A stretch of DNA of 64,000 nucleotides from Saposhnikovia divaricata (Eukaryota > Streptophyta > Magnoliopsida > Apiales > Apiaceae): NCBI GenBank assembly GCA_036435485.1, contig CM071595.1, positions 3,844,001 to 3,908,000 on the forward strand, given 5' to 3'. The position numbers and the translations under genes were made by a program. Under the pieces are notes generated by a model. The model worked only from the letters and a program-made list of their open reading frames with translations, ran no database searches and was not told the DNA's origin. Below, in pieces: positions 33,866 through 47,573 of the stretch; the stretch's first letter is position 1, and each line of letters starts with the position of its first letter.

Positions 33866-35548
33866 AGCATTCAACCAAATTTTATTTGATGCAGTTCGGA
33901 CTTGAATCGAAGCTGATATGATCGAAACTCGGTTTTTGGATAATCCTCAAAGGGATTGTTACACGGGATATTGTTAAAAATTGAGTCAGACCATTTTATG
34001 GATATTTTTACATATTTTGTTCCTATGGGTTATTGGAATTCAACGAAATTTTATTTGACGCAGCTCGGACCGGAATCGGAGCTGATATGATCGAAACTCA
34101 GTTTTCGGAAAATTCTCAAAGGGGTTAGTACATGGGATATTGTTAAAAATCAAGTCGAACCATTTTGTGGATATTTTTATATATTTTGTTCCTATGGGTT
34201 ATTAAAATTTAACAAAATTTTATTTGACGTAGTTCGAACCTGAATCGGACCTGATATGATTGAAAATCGGTTTTCGGATAATCCTCAAAGGGGTTAGTAC
34301 ACGAAATATTGTTAAAAATCGGGTCGGACCGTTTCATGGACATTTTTACATATTTTGTTCCTATGGGTTATTGGGATTCAACAAAATTTTATTTGACGCG
34401 TTTCGGACCTGAATCGGAGCTGATATAATGGAAACTCGATTTTCGGATATTCCCAAAGGGGTTAGTACACGGGATATTGTTAAAAATCTAGTCGGACCAT
34501 TTTGCGGATATTTTTACATATTTTGTTCCTATGGGTTATTGGAATTCAACGAAATTTTATTTGACGCAATTCGGACCTGAATCGAAGCTGATATAATCGA
34601 AACTCGGTTTTTGGATAATCCTCAAAGGGGCTAGTACATGGGATATTGTTAAAAATCGAGTCGGACCATTTTGTGGATATTTTTACATATTTTGTTCCTA
34701 TGGGTTATTGGGATTCAATGAAATTTTATTTGACGCAATTCGGAAATGAATCGGAGCTGATATGATCGAAACTCGGTTTTCGGAAAATTCTCAAAGAGGT
34801 TAGTACACGGGATATTGTTAAAAATCAAGTCGGACCATTTTGTGGATATTTTTACATATTTTGTTCCTGTGGGTTATTGGAATTCAACGAAATTTTATTT
34901 GACACAGTTCGGACCGGAATCGGACCTGATATGATCAAAACTCGGTTTTCGGAAAACTCTGAAAGGGGTTAGTACAAGGGATATTGTTAAAAATCAAGTC
35001 GGACCATTCTGTGGATATTTTTTTATATTTTGTTCCTATGGGTTATTAAAATTCAACAAAATTTTATTTGACGTAGTTCGAACCTGAATCGGACCTGATA
35101 TGATTGAAAATCGGTTTTCGGATAATCCTCAAAGGGGTTAGTACACGAAATATTGTTAAAAATCGGGTCGGACTATTTCATGGACATTTTTACATATTTT
35201 GTTCCTATGGGTCATTGGGATTCAACAAAATTTTATTTGACGCGTTTCGGACCTGAATCGGAGCTGATATAATGGAAACTCGATTTTCGGATATTCCCAA
35301 AGGGGTTAGTACACGGGATATTGTTAAAAATTGAGTCGGACCATTTTGTGGATATTTTTACATATTTTGTTCCTATGGGTTATTGGAATTCAACGAAATT
35401 TTATTTGACGAAATTCGGACCCGAATCGGAGCTGATATGATCGAAACTCGATTTTCGGATAATCTTAAAAAGGTGTTAGCATACGGGGTATTGTTAAAAA
35501 TCGAGTCGGGCCACTTTGTGAATATTTTTACATATTTTGTTCCTAAGG

Positions 35549-35660
35549 AACCCTAAACCCTAAATCTTAAATCTTAAACCCCTAAACCCTAAACCATAGA
35601 CCCTGAACCCTAAAACCTTAAATCCTAAAACCCTAAACCCTAAACCTTAAACCCTAAACC
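35549..35660 (-). repeat. Telomere-like block 20 (type A, shortest)
   Basis: As block 18 but with one 7-bp CCCTAAA fewer, which accounts for the 2,937 versus 2,930 bp unit lengths. Confidence 0.9.
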
Positions 35661-36669
35661 AGCATTCAACCAAATTATATTTGATGCAGTTCGGACTTGA
35701 ATCGAAGCTGATATGATCGAAACTGGGTTTTCGGATAATCGTCAAAGGGATTAGTACACGGGATATTGTTAAAAATCGAGTCAGACCACTTTGTGGATAT
35801 TTTTACATATTTGGTTCCTATGGGTTATTAGAATTCAATGAAATTTTATTTGACGAAGTTCGGACCGGAATCAGAGATGATATGATCGAAACTCGGCTTT
35901 CGGAAAATTCTGAAAGGGGTTAGTCCACGGGATATTGTTAAAAATCAAGCCGAACCATTTTGTGGATATTTTTATATATTTTGTTCCTATGGGTTATTAA
36001 AATTTAACAAAATTTTATTTGACGTAGTTCGAACCTGAATCGGACCTGATATGATTGAAAATCGGTTTTCGGATAATCCTCAAAGGGGTTAGTACACGAA
36101 ATATTGTTAAAAATCGGGTCGGACCATTTCATGGATATTTTTACATATTTTGTTCCTACGGGTTATTGGGATTCAACAAAATTTTATTTGACGCGTTTAG
36201 GACCTAAATCGGAGTTGATATAATCGAAACTCAATTTTCGGATATTCCCAAAGGGGTTAGTACACGGGATATTGTTAAAAATTGAGTTGGACCATTTTGT
36301 GGATATTTTTACATATTTTATTCCTATGGGTTATTGGAATTCAACGAAATTTTATTTGACGCTGTTCGGACCGGAATCGGAGCTGATATGATCGAAACTC
36401 GATTTTCGGATAATCTTAAAAAGGTGTTAGCATACGGGCTATTGTTAAAAATCGAGTCGGGCCACTTTGTGAATATTTTTACATATTTTGTTCCCATGGG
36501 TTATTGGAATTCAACGAAATTTTATTTGACGAAATTCGGACCCGAATCGGAGCTAATATGATCGAAACTCGATTTTCGGATTATCTTAAAAAGGTGTTAG
36601 CATACGGGGTATCGTTAAAAATCCAGTCGGGCCATTTTGTGAATATTTTTACATATTTTGTTCCTAAGG

Positions 36670-36795
36670 AATCCTAAACCCTAAATCGTAAATCTTAAAC
36701 CCCTAAACCCTTACCCCTAAACCCTAAACCCTAAACCTTATACCCTGAACCCTAAAACCTTAAATCCTGAAACCCTAAACCTTAAACCCTAAACC
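36670..36795 (-). repeat. Telomere-like block 21 (type B, followed by an 18-bp deletion)
   Basis: After ACCAGCATT the monomer jumps to TGCAGTTCGG, missing 18 bp that all other copies have. Confidence 0.9.
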
Positions 36796-38460
36796 AGCAT
36801 TTGCAGTTCGGACTTGAATCGAAGCTGATATGATCGAAACTCGGTTTTTGGATAATCCTCAAAGGGATTGTTACACGGGATATTGTTAAAAATTGAGTCA
36901 GACCATTTTATGGATATTTTTACATATTTTGTTCCTATGGGTTATTGGAATTCAACGAAATTTTATTTGACGCAGCTCGGACCGGAATCGGAGCTGATAT
37001 GATCGAAACTCAGTTTTCGGAAAATTCTCAAAGGGGTTAGTACATGGGATATTGTTAAAAATCAAGTCGAACCATTTTGTGGATATTTTTATATATTTTG
37101 TTCCTATGGGTTATTAAAATTTAACAAAATTTTATTTGACGTAGTTCGAACCTGAATCGGACCTGATATGATTGAAAATCGGTTTTCGGATAATCCTCAA
37201 AGGGGTTAGTACACGAAATATTGTTAAAAATCGGGTCGGACCGTTTCATGGACATTTTTACATATTTTGTTCCTATGGGTTATTGGGATTCAACAAAATT
37301 TTATTTGACGCGTTTCGGACCTGAATCGGAGCTGATATAATGGAAACTCGATTTTCGGATATTCCCAAAGGGGTTAGTACACGGGATATTGTTAAAAATC
37401 TAGTCGGACCATTTTGCGGATATTTTTACATATTTTGTTCCTATGGGTTATTGGAATTCAACGAAATTTTATTTGACGCAATTCGGACCTGAATCGAAGC
37501 TGATATAATCGAAACTCGGTTTTTGGATAATCCTCAAAGGGGCTAGTACATGGGATATTGTTAAAAATCGAGTCGGACCATTTTGTGGATATTTTTACAT
37601 ATTTTGTTCCTATGGGTTATTGGGATTCAATGAAATTTTATTTGACGCAATTCGGAAATGAATCGGAGCTGATATGATCGAAACTCGGTTTTCGGAAAAT
37701 TCTCAAAGAGGTTAGTACACGGGATATTGTTAAAAATCAAGTCGGACCATTTTGTGGATATTTTTACACATTTTGTTCCTGTGGGTTATTGGAATTCAAC
37801 GAAATTTTATTTGACACAGTTCGGACCGGAATCGGACCTGATATGATCAAAACTCGGTTTTCGGAAAACTCTGAAAGGGGTTAGTACAAGGGATATTGTT
37901 AAAAATCAAGTCGGACCATTCTGTGGATATTTTTTTATATTTTGTTCCTATGGGTTATTAAAATTCAACAAAATTTTATTTGACGTAGTTCGAACCTGAA
38001 TCGGACCTGATATGATTGAAAATCGGTTTTCGGATAATCCTCAAAGGGGTTAGTACACGAAATATTGTTAAAAATCGGGTCGGACTATTTCATGGACATT
38101 TTTACATATTTTGTTCCTATGGGTCATTGGGATTCAACAAAATTTTATTTGACGCGTTTCGGACCTGAATCGGAGCTGATATAATGGAAACTCGATTTTC
38201 GGATATTCCCAAAGGGGTTAGTACACGGGATATTGTTAAAAATTGAGTCGGACCATTTTGTGGATATTTTTACATATTTTGTTCCTATGGGTTATTGGAA
38301 TTCAACGAAATTTTATTTGACGAAATTCGGACCCGAATCGGAGCTGATATGATCGAAACTCGATTTTCGGATAATCTTAAAAAGGAGTTAGCATACGGGG
38401 TATTGTTAAAAATCGAGTCGGGCCACTTTGTGAATATTTTTACATATTTTGTTCCTAAGG

Positions 38461-38579
38461 AACCCTAAACCCTAAACCCTAAATCTTAAATCTTAAACCC
38501 CTAAACCCTAAACCATAGACCCTGAACCCTAAAACCTTAAATCCTAAAACCCTAAACCCTAAACCTTAAACCCTAAACC
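38461..38579 (-). repeat. Telomere-like block 22 (type A, short)
   Basis: Same form as block 18, with three CCCTAAA units at the left. Confidence 0.9.
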
Positions 38580-39588
38580 AGCATTCAACCAAATTATATT
38601 TGATGCAGTTCGGACTTGAATCGAAGCTGATATGATCGAAACTCGGTTTTCAGATAATCGTCAAAGGGGTTAGTACACGGGATATTGTTAAAAATCGAGT
38701 CAGACCACTTTGTGGATATTTTTACATATTTGGTTCCTATGGGTTATTAGAATTCAATGAAATTTTATTTGACGCAGTTCGGACCGGAATCAGAGCTGAT
38801 ATGATCGAAACTCGGCTTTCGGAAAATTCTGAAAGGGGTTAGTCCACGGGATATTGTTAAAAATCAAGCCGAACCATTTTGTGGATATTTTTATATATTT
38901 TGTTCCTATGGGTTATTAAAATTTAACAAAATTTTATTTGACGTAGTTCGAACCTGAATCGGACCTGATATGATTGAAAATCGGTTTTCGGATAATCCTC
39001 AAAGGGGTTAGTACACGAAATATTGTTAAAAATCGGGTCAGACCATTTCATGGATATTTTTACATATTTTGTTCCTACGGGTTATTGGCATTCAACAAAA
39101 TTTTATTTGACGCGTTTAGGACCTAAATCGGAGTTGATATAATCGAAACTCAATTTTCGGATATTCCCAAAGGGGTTAGTACACGGGATATTGTTAAAAA
39201 TTGAGTTGGACCATTTTGTGGATATTTTTACATATTTTATTCCTATGGGTTATTGGAATTCAACGAAATTTTATTTGACGCTGTTCGGACCGGAATCGGA
39301 GCTGATATGATCGAAACTCGATTTTCGGATAATCTTAAAAAGGTGTTAGCATACAGGGTATTGTTAAAAATCGAGTCGGGCCACTTTGTGAATATTTTTA
39401 CATATTTTGTTCCCATGGGTTATTGGAATTCAACGAAATTTTATTTGACGAAATTCGGACCCGAATCGGAGCTGATATGATCGAAACTCGATTTTCGGAT
39501 AATCTTAAAAATGTGTTAGCATACGGGGTATCGTTAAAAATCGAGTCGGGCCATTTTGTGAATATTTTTACATATTTTGTTCCTAAGG

Positions 39589-39714
39589 AACCCTAAACCC
39601 TAAATCGTAAATCTTAAACCCCTAAACCCTTACCCCTAAACCCTAAACCCTAAACCTTATACCCTGAACCCTAAAACCTTAAATCCTGAAACCCTAAACC
39701 TTAAAACCTAAACC
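39589..39714 (-). repeat. Telomere-like block 23 (type B)
   Basis: Left edge GGAACCC rather than GGAATCC; private CTTAAAACC near the right end. Confidence 0.9.
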
Positions 39715-41905
39715 AGCATTCAACCAAATTTTATTTGATGCAGTTCGGACTTGAATCGAAGCTGATATGATCGAAACTCGGTTTTTGGATAATCCTCAAA
39801 GGGGTTGTTACACGGGATATTGTTAAAAATTGAGTCAGACCATTTTATGGATATTTTTACATATTTTGTTCCTATGGGTTATTGGAATTCAACGAAATTT
39901 TATTTGACGCAGCTCGGACCGGAATCGGAGCTGATATGATCGAAACTCAGTTTTCGGAAAATTCTCAAAGGGGTTAGTACATGGGATATTGTTAAAAATC
40001 AAGTCGAACCATTTTGTGGATATTTTATATATTTTGTTCCTATGGGTTATTAAAATTTAACAAAATTTTATTTGACGTAGTTCGAACTTGAATCGGACCT
40101 GATATGATTGAAAATCGGTTTTCGGATAATCCTCAAAGGGGTTAGTACACGAAATATTGTTAAAAATCGGGTCGGACCATTTCATGGACATTTTTACATA
40201 TTTTGTTCCTATGGGTTATTGGGATTCAACAAAATTTTATTTGACGCGTTTCGGACCTGAATCGGAGCTGATATAATGGAAACTCGATTTTTGGATATTC
40301 CCAAAGGGGTTAGTACACGGGATATTGTTAAAAATCTAGTCGGACCTTTTTATGGATATTTTTACATATTTTGTTCCTCTGGGTTATTGGAATTCATTGA
40401 AATTTTATTTGGTGCCGTTCGGACCTGAATCGGGGCTGAAATGATCGAAACTCGATTTTCGGAAAATTCTCAAAGGGGTTATAGTTCACGGGATATTGTT
40501 AAAAATCAAGTCGGGCCATTTTGTGGATATTTTTACATATTTTGTTCCTATGGGTTATTGGAATTTAACAAAATTTTATTTGACGCTGTTCGGACCGGAA
40601 TCGGAGCTGATATGATCGAAACTCGATTTTCGGAAAAATTCTCAAAGGGGTTAGTACACGGGATATTGTTAATAATCAAGTCGGACCAATTTGTGGATAT
40701 TTTTACATATTTTGTTCCTATGGGTTATTGGAATTCAACGAAATTTATTTGACGCTGTTCGGACCGGAATCGGAGCTGATATGATCGAAACTCGGTTTTC
40801 GGAAAAATTCTCAAAGGGGTTAGTACATGGGATATTGTTAAAAATCAAGTCGGACCAATTTGTGGATATTTTTACATATTTTGTTCCTATGGGTTATTGG
40901 AATTCAACGAAATTTATTTGACGCAATTCGGACCTGAATCGGAGCTGATATAATCGAAACTCGATTTTTGGATAATCCTCAAAGGGGCTAGTACATGGGA
41001 TATTGTTAAAAATCGAGTCGGACCATTTTGTGGATATTTTTACATATTTTGTTCCTATGGGTTATTGGAATTCAACGAAATTTTATTTCACGCAGTTCGG
41101 ACCGGAATCGGAGCTGATATGATCAAAACTCGGTTTTCGGAAAATTCTCAAAGGGGTTAGTACACGGGATATAGTTAAAAATCAAGTCGGACCATTTTGC
41201 GGATATTTTTACATATTTTGTTCCTGTGGGTTATTGGAATTCAACGAAATTTTATTTGACACAGTTCGGACCGGAATCGGACCTGATATGATCAAAACTC
41301 GGTTTTCGGAAAACTCTGAAAGGGGTTAGTACAAGGGATATTGTTAAAAATCAAGTCGGACCATTCTGTGGATATTTTTTTATATTTCGTTCCTATGGGT
41401 TATTAAAATTCAACAAAATTTTATTTGACGTAGTTCGAACCTGAATCGGACCTGATATGATTGAAAATCGGTTTTCGGATAATCCTCAAAGGGGTTAGTA
41501 CACGAAATATTGTTAAAAATCGGGTCGGACTATTTCATGGACATTTTTACATATTTTGTTCCTATGGGTCATTGGGATTCAACAAAATTTTATTTGACGC
41601 GTTTCGGACCTGAATCGGAGCTGATATAATGGAAACTCGATTTTCGGATATTCCCAAAGGGGTTAGTACACGGGATATTGTTAAAAATTGAGTCGGACCA
41701 TTTTGTGGATATTTTTACATATTTTGTTCCTATGGGTTATTGGAATTCAACGAAATTTTATTTGACGAAATTCGGACCCGAATCGGAGCTGATATGATCG
41801 AAACTTGATTTTCGGATAATCTTAAAAAGGTGTTAGCGTACGGGGTATTGTTAAAAATCGAGTCGGGCCACTTTGTGAATATTTTTACATATTTTGTTCC
41901 TAAGG

Positions 41906-42038
41906 AACCCTAAACCTTAAACCCTAAATCTTAAATCTTAAACCCCTAAACCCTTACCCCTAAACCCTAAACCTTAGACCCTGAACCCTAAAACCTTAAA
42001 TCCTAAAACCCTAAACCCTAAACCTTAAACCCTAAACC
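41906..42038 (-). repeat. Telomere-like block 24 (type A)
   Basis: Full-length A; begins AACCCTAAACCTTAAACCC. Confidence 0.9.
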
Positions 42039-42709
42039 AGCATTCAACCAAATTTTAGTTGATGCAGTTCGGACTTGAATCGAAGCTGATATGATCGAAA
42101 CTCGGTTTTCGGATAATCCTCAAAGGGGTTAGTACACGAAATATTGTTAAAAATTGGGTCGGACTATTTCATGGACATTTTTACATATTTTGTTCCTATG
42201 GGTTATTGGGATTCAACAAAATTTTATTTGACGCGTTTAGGACCTAAATCGGAGTTGATATAATCGAAACTCAATTTTCGGATATTCCCAAAGGGGTTAG
42301 TACACGGGATATTGTTAAAAATTGAGTTGGACCATTTTGTGGATATTTTTACATATTTTATTCCTATGGGTTATTGGAATTCAACGAAATTTTATTTGAC
42401 GCTGTTCGGACCGGAATCGGAGCTGATATGATCGAAACTCGATTTTCGGATAATCTTAAAAAGGTGTTAGCATACAGGGTATTGTTAAAAATCGAGTCGG
42501 GCCACTTTGTGAATATTTTTACATATTTTGTTCCCATGGGTTATTGGAATTCAACGAAATTTTATTTGACGAAATTCGGACCCGAATCGGAGCTGATATG
42601 ATCGAAACTCGATTTTCGGATAATCTTAAAAATGTGTTAGCATACGGGGTATCGTTAAAAATCGAGTCGGGCCATTTTGTGAATATTTTTACATATTTTG
42701 TTCCTAAGG

Positions 42710-42835
42710 AACCCTAAACCCTAAATCGTAAATCTTAAACCCCTAAACCCTTACCCCTAAACCCTAAACCCTAAACCTTATACCCTGAACCCTAAAACCT
42801 TAAATCCTGAAACCCTAAACCTTAAACCCTAAACC
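42710..42835 (-). repeat. Telomere-like block 25 (type B)
   Basis: B block of the unit that later received the LARD-like element. Confidence 0.9.
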
Positions 42836-45024
42836 AGCATTCAACCAAATTTTATTTGATGCAGTTCGGACTTGAATCGAAGCTGATATGATCGAAACTC
42901 GGTTTTTGGATAATCCTCAAAGGGGTTGTTACACGGGATATTGTTAAAAATTGAGTCAGACCATTTTATGGATATTTTTACATATTTTGTTCCTATGGGT
43001 TATTGGAATTCAACGAAATTTTATTTGACGCAGCTCGGACCGGAATCGGAGCTGATATGATCGAAACTCAGTTTTCGGAAAATTCTCAAAGGGGTTAGTA
43101 CATGGGATATTGTTAAAAATCAAGTCGAACCATTTTGTGGATATTTTATATATTTTGTTCCTATGGGTTATTAAAATTTAACAAAATTTTATTTGACGTA
43201 GTTCGAACTTGAATCGGACCTGATATGATTGAAAATCGGTTTTCGGATAATCCTCAAAGGGGTTAGTACACGAAATATTGTTAAAAATCGGGTCGGACCA
43301 TTTCATGGACATTTTTACATATTTTGTTCCTATGGGTTATTGGGATTCAACAAAATTTTATTTGACGCGTTTCGGACCTGAATCGGAGCTGATATAATGG
43401 AAACTCGATTTTTGGATATTCCCAAAGGGGTTAGTACACGGGATATTGTTAAAAATCTAGTCGGACCTTTTTATGGATATTTTTACATATTTTGTTCCTC
43501 TGGGTTATTGGAATTCATTGAAATTTTATTTGGTGCCGTTCGGACCTGAATCGGGGCTGAAATGATCGAAACTCGATTTTCGGAAAATTCTCAAAGGGGT
43601 TATAGTTCACGGGATATTGTTAAAAATCAAGTCGGGCCATTTTGTGGATATTTTTACATATTTTGTTCCTATGGGTTATTGGAATTTAACAAAATTTTAT
43701 TTGACGCTGTTCGGACCGGAATCGGAGCTGATATGATCGAAACTCGGTTTTCGGAAAAATTCTCAAAGGGGTTAGTACACGGGATATTGTTAATAATCAA
43801 GTCGGACCAATTTGTGGATATTTTTACATATTTTGTTCCTATGGGTTATTGGAATTCAACGAAATTTATTTGACGCTGTTCGGACCGGAATCGGAGCTGA
43901 TATGATCGAAACTCGGTTTTCGGAAAAATTCTCAAAGGGGTTAGTACATGGGATATTGTTAAAAATCAAGTCGGACCAATTTGTGGATATTTTTACATAT
44001 TTTGTTCCTATGGGTTATTGGAATTCAACGAAATTTATTTGACGCAATTCGGACCTGAATCGGAGCTGATATAATCGAAACTCGATTTTTGGATAATCCT
44101 CAAAGGGGCTAGTACATGGGATATTGTTAAAAATCGAGTCGGACCATTTTGTGGATATTTTTACATATTTTGTTCCTATGGGTTATTGGAATTCAACGAA
44201 ATTTTATTTCACGCAGTTCGGACCGGAATCGGAGCTGATATGATCAAAACTCGGTTTTCGGAAAATTCTCAAAGGGGTTAGTACACGGGATATAGTTAAA
44301 AATCAAGTCGGACCATTTTGCGGATATTTTTACATATTTTGTTCCTGTGGGTTATTGGAATTCAACGAAATTTTATTTGACACAGTTCGGACCGGAATCG
44401 GACCTGATATGATCAAAACTCGGTTTTCGGAAAACTCTGAAAGGGGTTAGTACAAGGGATATTGTTAAAAATCAAGTCGGACCATTCTGTGGATATTTTT
44501 TTATATTTCGTTCCTATGGGTTATTAAAATTCAACAAAATTTTATTTGACGTAGTTCGAACCTGAATCGGACCTGATATGATTGAAAATCGGTTTTCGGA
44601 TAATCCTCAAAGGGGTTAGTACACGAAATATTGTTAAAAATCGGGTCGGACTATTTCATGGACATTTTTACATATTTTGTTCCTATGGGTCATTGGGATT
44701 CAACAAAATTTTATTTGACGCGTTTCGGACCTGAATCGGAGCTGATATAATGGAAACTCGATTTTCGGATATTCCCAAAGGGGTTAGTACACGGGATATT
44801 GTTAAAAATTGAGTCGGACCATTTTGTGGATATTTTTACATATTTTGTTCCTATGGGTTATTGGAATTCAACGAAATTTTATTTGACGAAATTCGGACCC
44901 GAATCGGAGCTGATATGATCGAAACTTGATTTTCGGATAATCTTAAAAAGGTGTTAGCGTACGGGGTATTGTTAAAAATCGAGTCGGGCCACTTTGTGAA
45001 TATTTTTACATATTTTGTTCCTAA

Positions 45025-45029
45025 GGAAC
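45025..45029. repeat. Target-site duplication, left
   Basis: GGAAC immediately before the TG of the 5' LTR. Confidence 0.92.
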
Positions 45030-46927
45030 TGTAATAATCCTAATTTTAGCAAAGCTATAATGACCCCATGAATAGTAAATTTTGAGGATTTAAAGAAATG
45101 GTGTGTAGGTACTCTATATTGGAAATGGAAAATGAACAAACAAAAACCATATTAGTGATATACTATAAAAATAAGTGACTCGAAATGACGATGGATTTCA
45201 GAAATTCCTGAATTTAGATTTTGAGGATTTTGAGTTCGAACGAGCTTCTATTTATTGGATATTAAGGAGCATAGAAATATTAAAGGAATTATATATTGAG
45301 GAATTAGTGAATTTAAGTTAAACCAGGGGATTTTTAAGTTAAGAGAATGCTAAGGGAATTTGGATTTTTAAACGATTTCAAAACCACTGGATGACGAGAT
45401 ATATTCGTAACGAACCACAACTAGACGAGTATGGAAACCAAACAACCAAGATTATAATATAACAAGGATATATACCACATTATTATTACCAAGAGTGCTA
45501 GCAAATTACTTAGGAAAATCAAGAAAAGAGAATTATGAGATCATTAGAATGACATCACATTCCACTAACTTGTTTTAAGGGTAAATTAGTCATTTTAGCA
45601 TGGTTTTACCACAAAATATCTCCAAAGCTTCCACTAGACTCTAGAATTCTCAAGAATTGATCAACATAAGATCAAAACAAGCAAGAGGAATCAATTACTT
45701 TCCATTATCTCTTTCTCTACAACCTGCCCAGCAAGAGCAAGGAGGAGAAGAAAAATCATATCTCCATTTCTATCCATGATAAAATCACCAAATTTTAACC
45801 ACAACCTCTCCACTCCATGGGTATGATTCGCTCCAAATTTCATAGCAATCCAAGTAGTATAGCCTAGTCAAATCCATGCTCAAAGTGGGAGAACCAAACC
45901 TGTCCAGTTTCTGTCCAGCGGAAAGATGGAGCTCAAAACCATAGCTAGGAAGCTTTGTTTTTGGTGATCTATAGCTCAAATCAAAGCTTATACAGAGGCC
46001 AAGATGTGGTAAAAATTTGAGAGCCAAACTCTTATTTTTCGATTTGTTATGATTTTTACAAAAGTGATGATGAATAGTAACCCTTAGAAACTAACTTTGT
46101 TTTTATGGTTTCTTTAGTTGATCCAAGCTAGTATAAGGTTGATTAAGCATATCCCAAGGCTTGATAAGGGTTGTTAAAGCTTCAAGAAGGTATAAATCTC
46201 AAGACCCTTTAGTATTACTTTGAATATAGGATGGATTATAGAATGTTTAGTGATTAAGATTATGATAAGTGATTATTCATGATGATATATGTGTTTGTAA
46301 GTGATTAAAGTTGAATATGGAAGGAGTATGTGCTTGTAACCATGGTTGGTAAGATGACCACATGGTGTAGGTGATGGTGTATAAGGTGGATGATAGATTT
46401 GGAGGAGTTGGATTTTGGAAAGTATGAAAATATAGCCGTTATAATGTCCGATTTTAGTTAAAACAAAAACTGCCCTGTTTTTGGACACCAATTCCGTACA
46501 GTAGCACCCTGTCTAGAGTACCAAGTGACCATGAGATGATAGAGCTTAGTTCATAGATCGTTTTGATATAAAGTACGTTAAAATCTGATGTACGGTTTAG
46601 GAGAAAAGTCAGTTTTAGTGAAAGACGTTCGGAAACCGAGAAAATGCAGTTGTGTCAACTTTGAGGTCATAGTTACCATACTTAAACATTTTTAAAAGTT
46701 ATAAAATTTTGGGACAATATAGTAGGTTGAACAGAGATTAAAACCCCACTGACCTTGCATTAAAATTCAAATTTGATATTTTCTGAGAATTTTTACAGTC
46801 GAGTGTGGTTATTAAGGGAAATGGTGAAAAACACTGAAACTTTGATTGAGTCCAAAATGGTTAGGTTCTTGGAACTCTTGGATTATTAATAATGTGTTAA
46901 ACATATACTAAGTGTCAAGGATATTCT

Positions 46928-46935
46928 TATATAAA
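46928..46935 (+). promoter_or_regulatory. Candidate TATA box, 5' LTR
   Basis: TATATAAA in CTTATATAAAGGTGAAG, about midway through the LTR. It is the best promoter candidate; other TA-rich stretches are simple repeats. Confidence 0.5.
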
Positions 46936-47233
46936 GGTGAAGTGAGTAAGGGATGTAGTATTCTAACGAGGATCCTTTTCGTGTTTATAGAAACTCAGGA
47001 CGAACCGCGGGTCGTGCCACTGGGATATAGAGATCGAGGCAAGATTTCTTCTATCCTTACCTTGGAAAACTATTTTATTTTCAAAGTAAATGATTTCATG
47101 GAATATATATGTTATTCTATGTTTGCTATATTGCTAAGAATTATTTCCCTGATATTGGAATTAAAGAGAAATGGATATAAATTATGAAATATGAATGGAG
47201 CGAATATGCTTTATGGTAAAGAGAGGTGAAAGA

Positions 47234-47368
47234 GAATGATATCAGTTGTTATCTAGAGTTATAAGAAGAATGGTATCAGTTGTTATCTAGAGTTATATGA
47301 AGAATGGTATCAGTTGTTATCTAGAGTTATATGAAGAATGGTATCAGTTGTTATCTAGGGTTATATAA
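47234..47368. repeat. Four 34-bp tandem repeats in the 5' LTR
   Basis: Units start GAATGGTATCAGTTGTTATC at 47234, 47268, 47302 and 47336. The first has GATATC and the last CTAGGG as variants. The GGTATCAG core resembles the Met primer-binding site TGGTATCAGAGC, but only over 9 bases. Confidence 0.9.
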
Positions 47369-47534
47369 TTTATAACGTTATGTTAAAAATATTCTTTCTA
47401 AGCAATTGTGATTTAATAAATATTATTTGATTTTTTTTTATTTAATACTTTTGAAAATAGATGGAATATTTTATAAGAGCGTATTGGATTTCATTGAATA
47501 CAGAGGAGATGTCTGAGTTATAATCCAAGTATTA

Positions 47535-47536
<2 letters not shown>

Positions 47537-47570
<34 letters not shown>
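47537..47570. repeat. TA microsatellite, 5' LTR
   Basis: Seventeen AT pairs; the 3' LTR copy has eighteen. Confidence 0.9.

Positions 47571-47573
<3 letters not shown>

Larger units (their letters stand above)
33678..36607. repeat. Higher-order unit c2 (2,930 bp)
   Basis: Near-identical to c1, including private variants such as CATACGGGCTATTG in the last monomers and GTCAAAGGGATTAG. Confidence 0.88.
36608..39526. repeat. Higher-order unit c3 (2,919 bp)
   Basis: Relative to c2, plus 7 bp in the A block and minus 18 bp after the B block, which gives exactly the observed 11-bp difference. Its right third resembles c4 more than c2, for example CATACAGGGTATTG. Confidence 0.87.
39527..42647. repeat. 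Higher-order unit c4 (3,121 bp)
   Basis: Contains a group of altered monomers at 40370-41090: GGTGCCGTTCGG, GGTTATAGTTCACG, and two 168-169-bp monomers with GAAATTTATTTGACG where one T is lost. The open frames at 40441-40752 and 40691-40921 are due to these. Confidence 0.88.
30741..45029. repeat. Satellite array, middle segment
   Basis: Same 168-170-bp satellite, organised in ~2.9-3.1-kb higher-order units, each with one B and one A telomere-like block. Open frames such as those at 33404, 36334, 39253 and 42374 recur at unit spacing and are satellite, not genes. Confidence 0.95.

Noticed and set aside
40441..44042. Longer satellite frames of 76-103 residues
   Set aside because: They arise because some monomers lost one T and are near 168 bp, which lets a frame run through more than one monomer. 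No start context, codon bias or family support.
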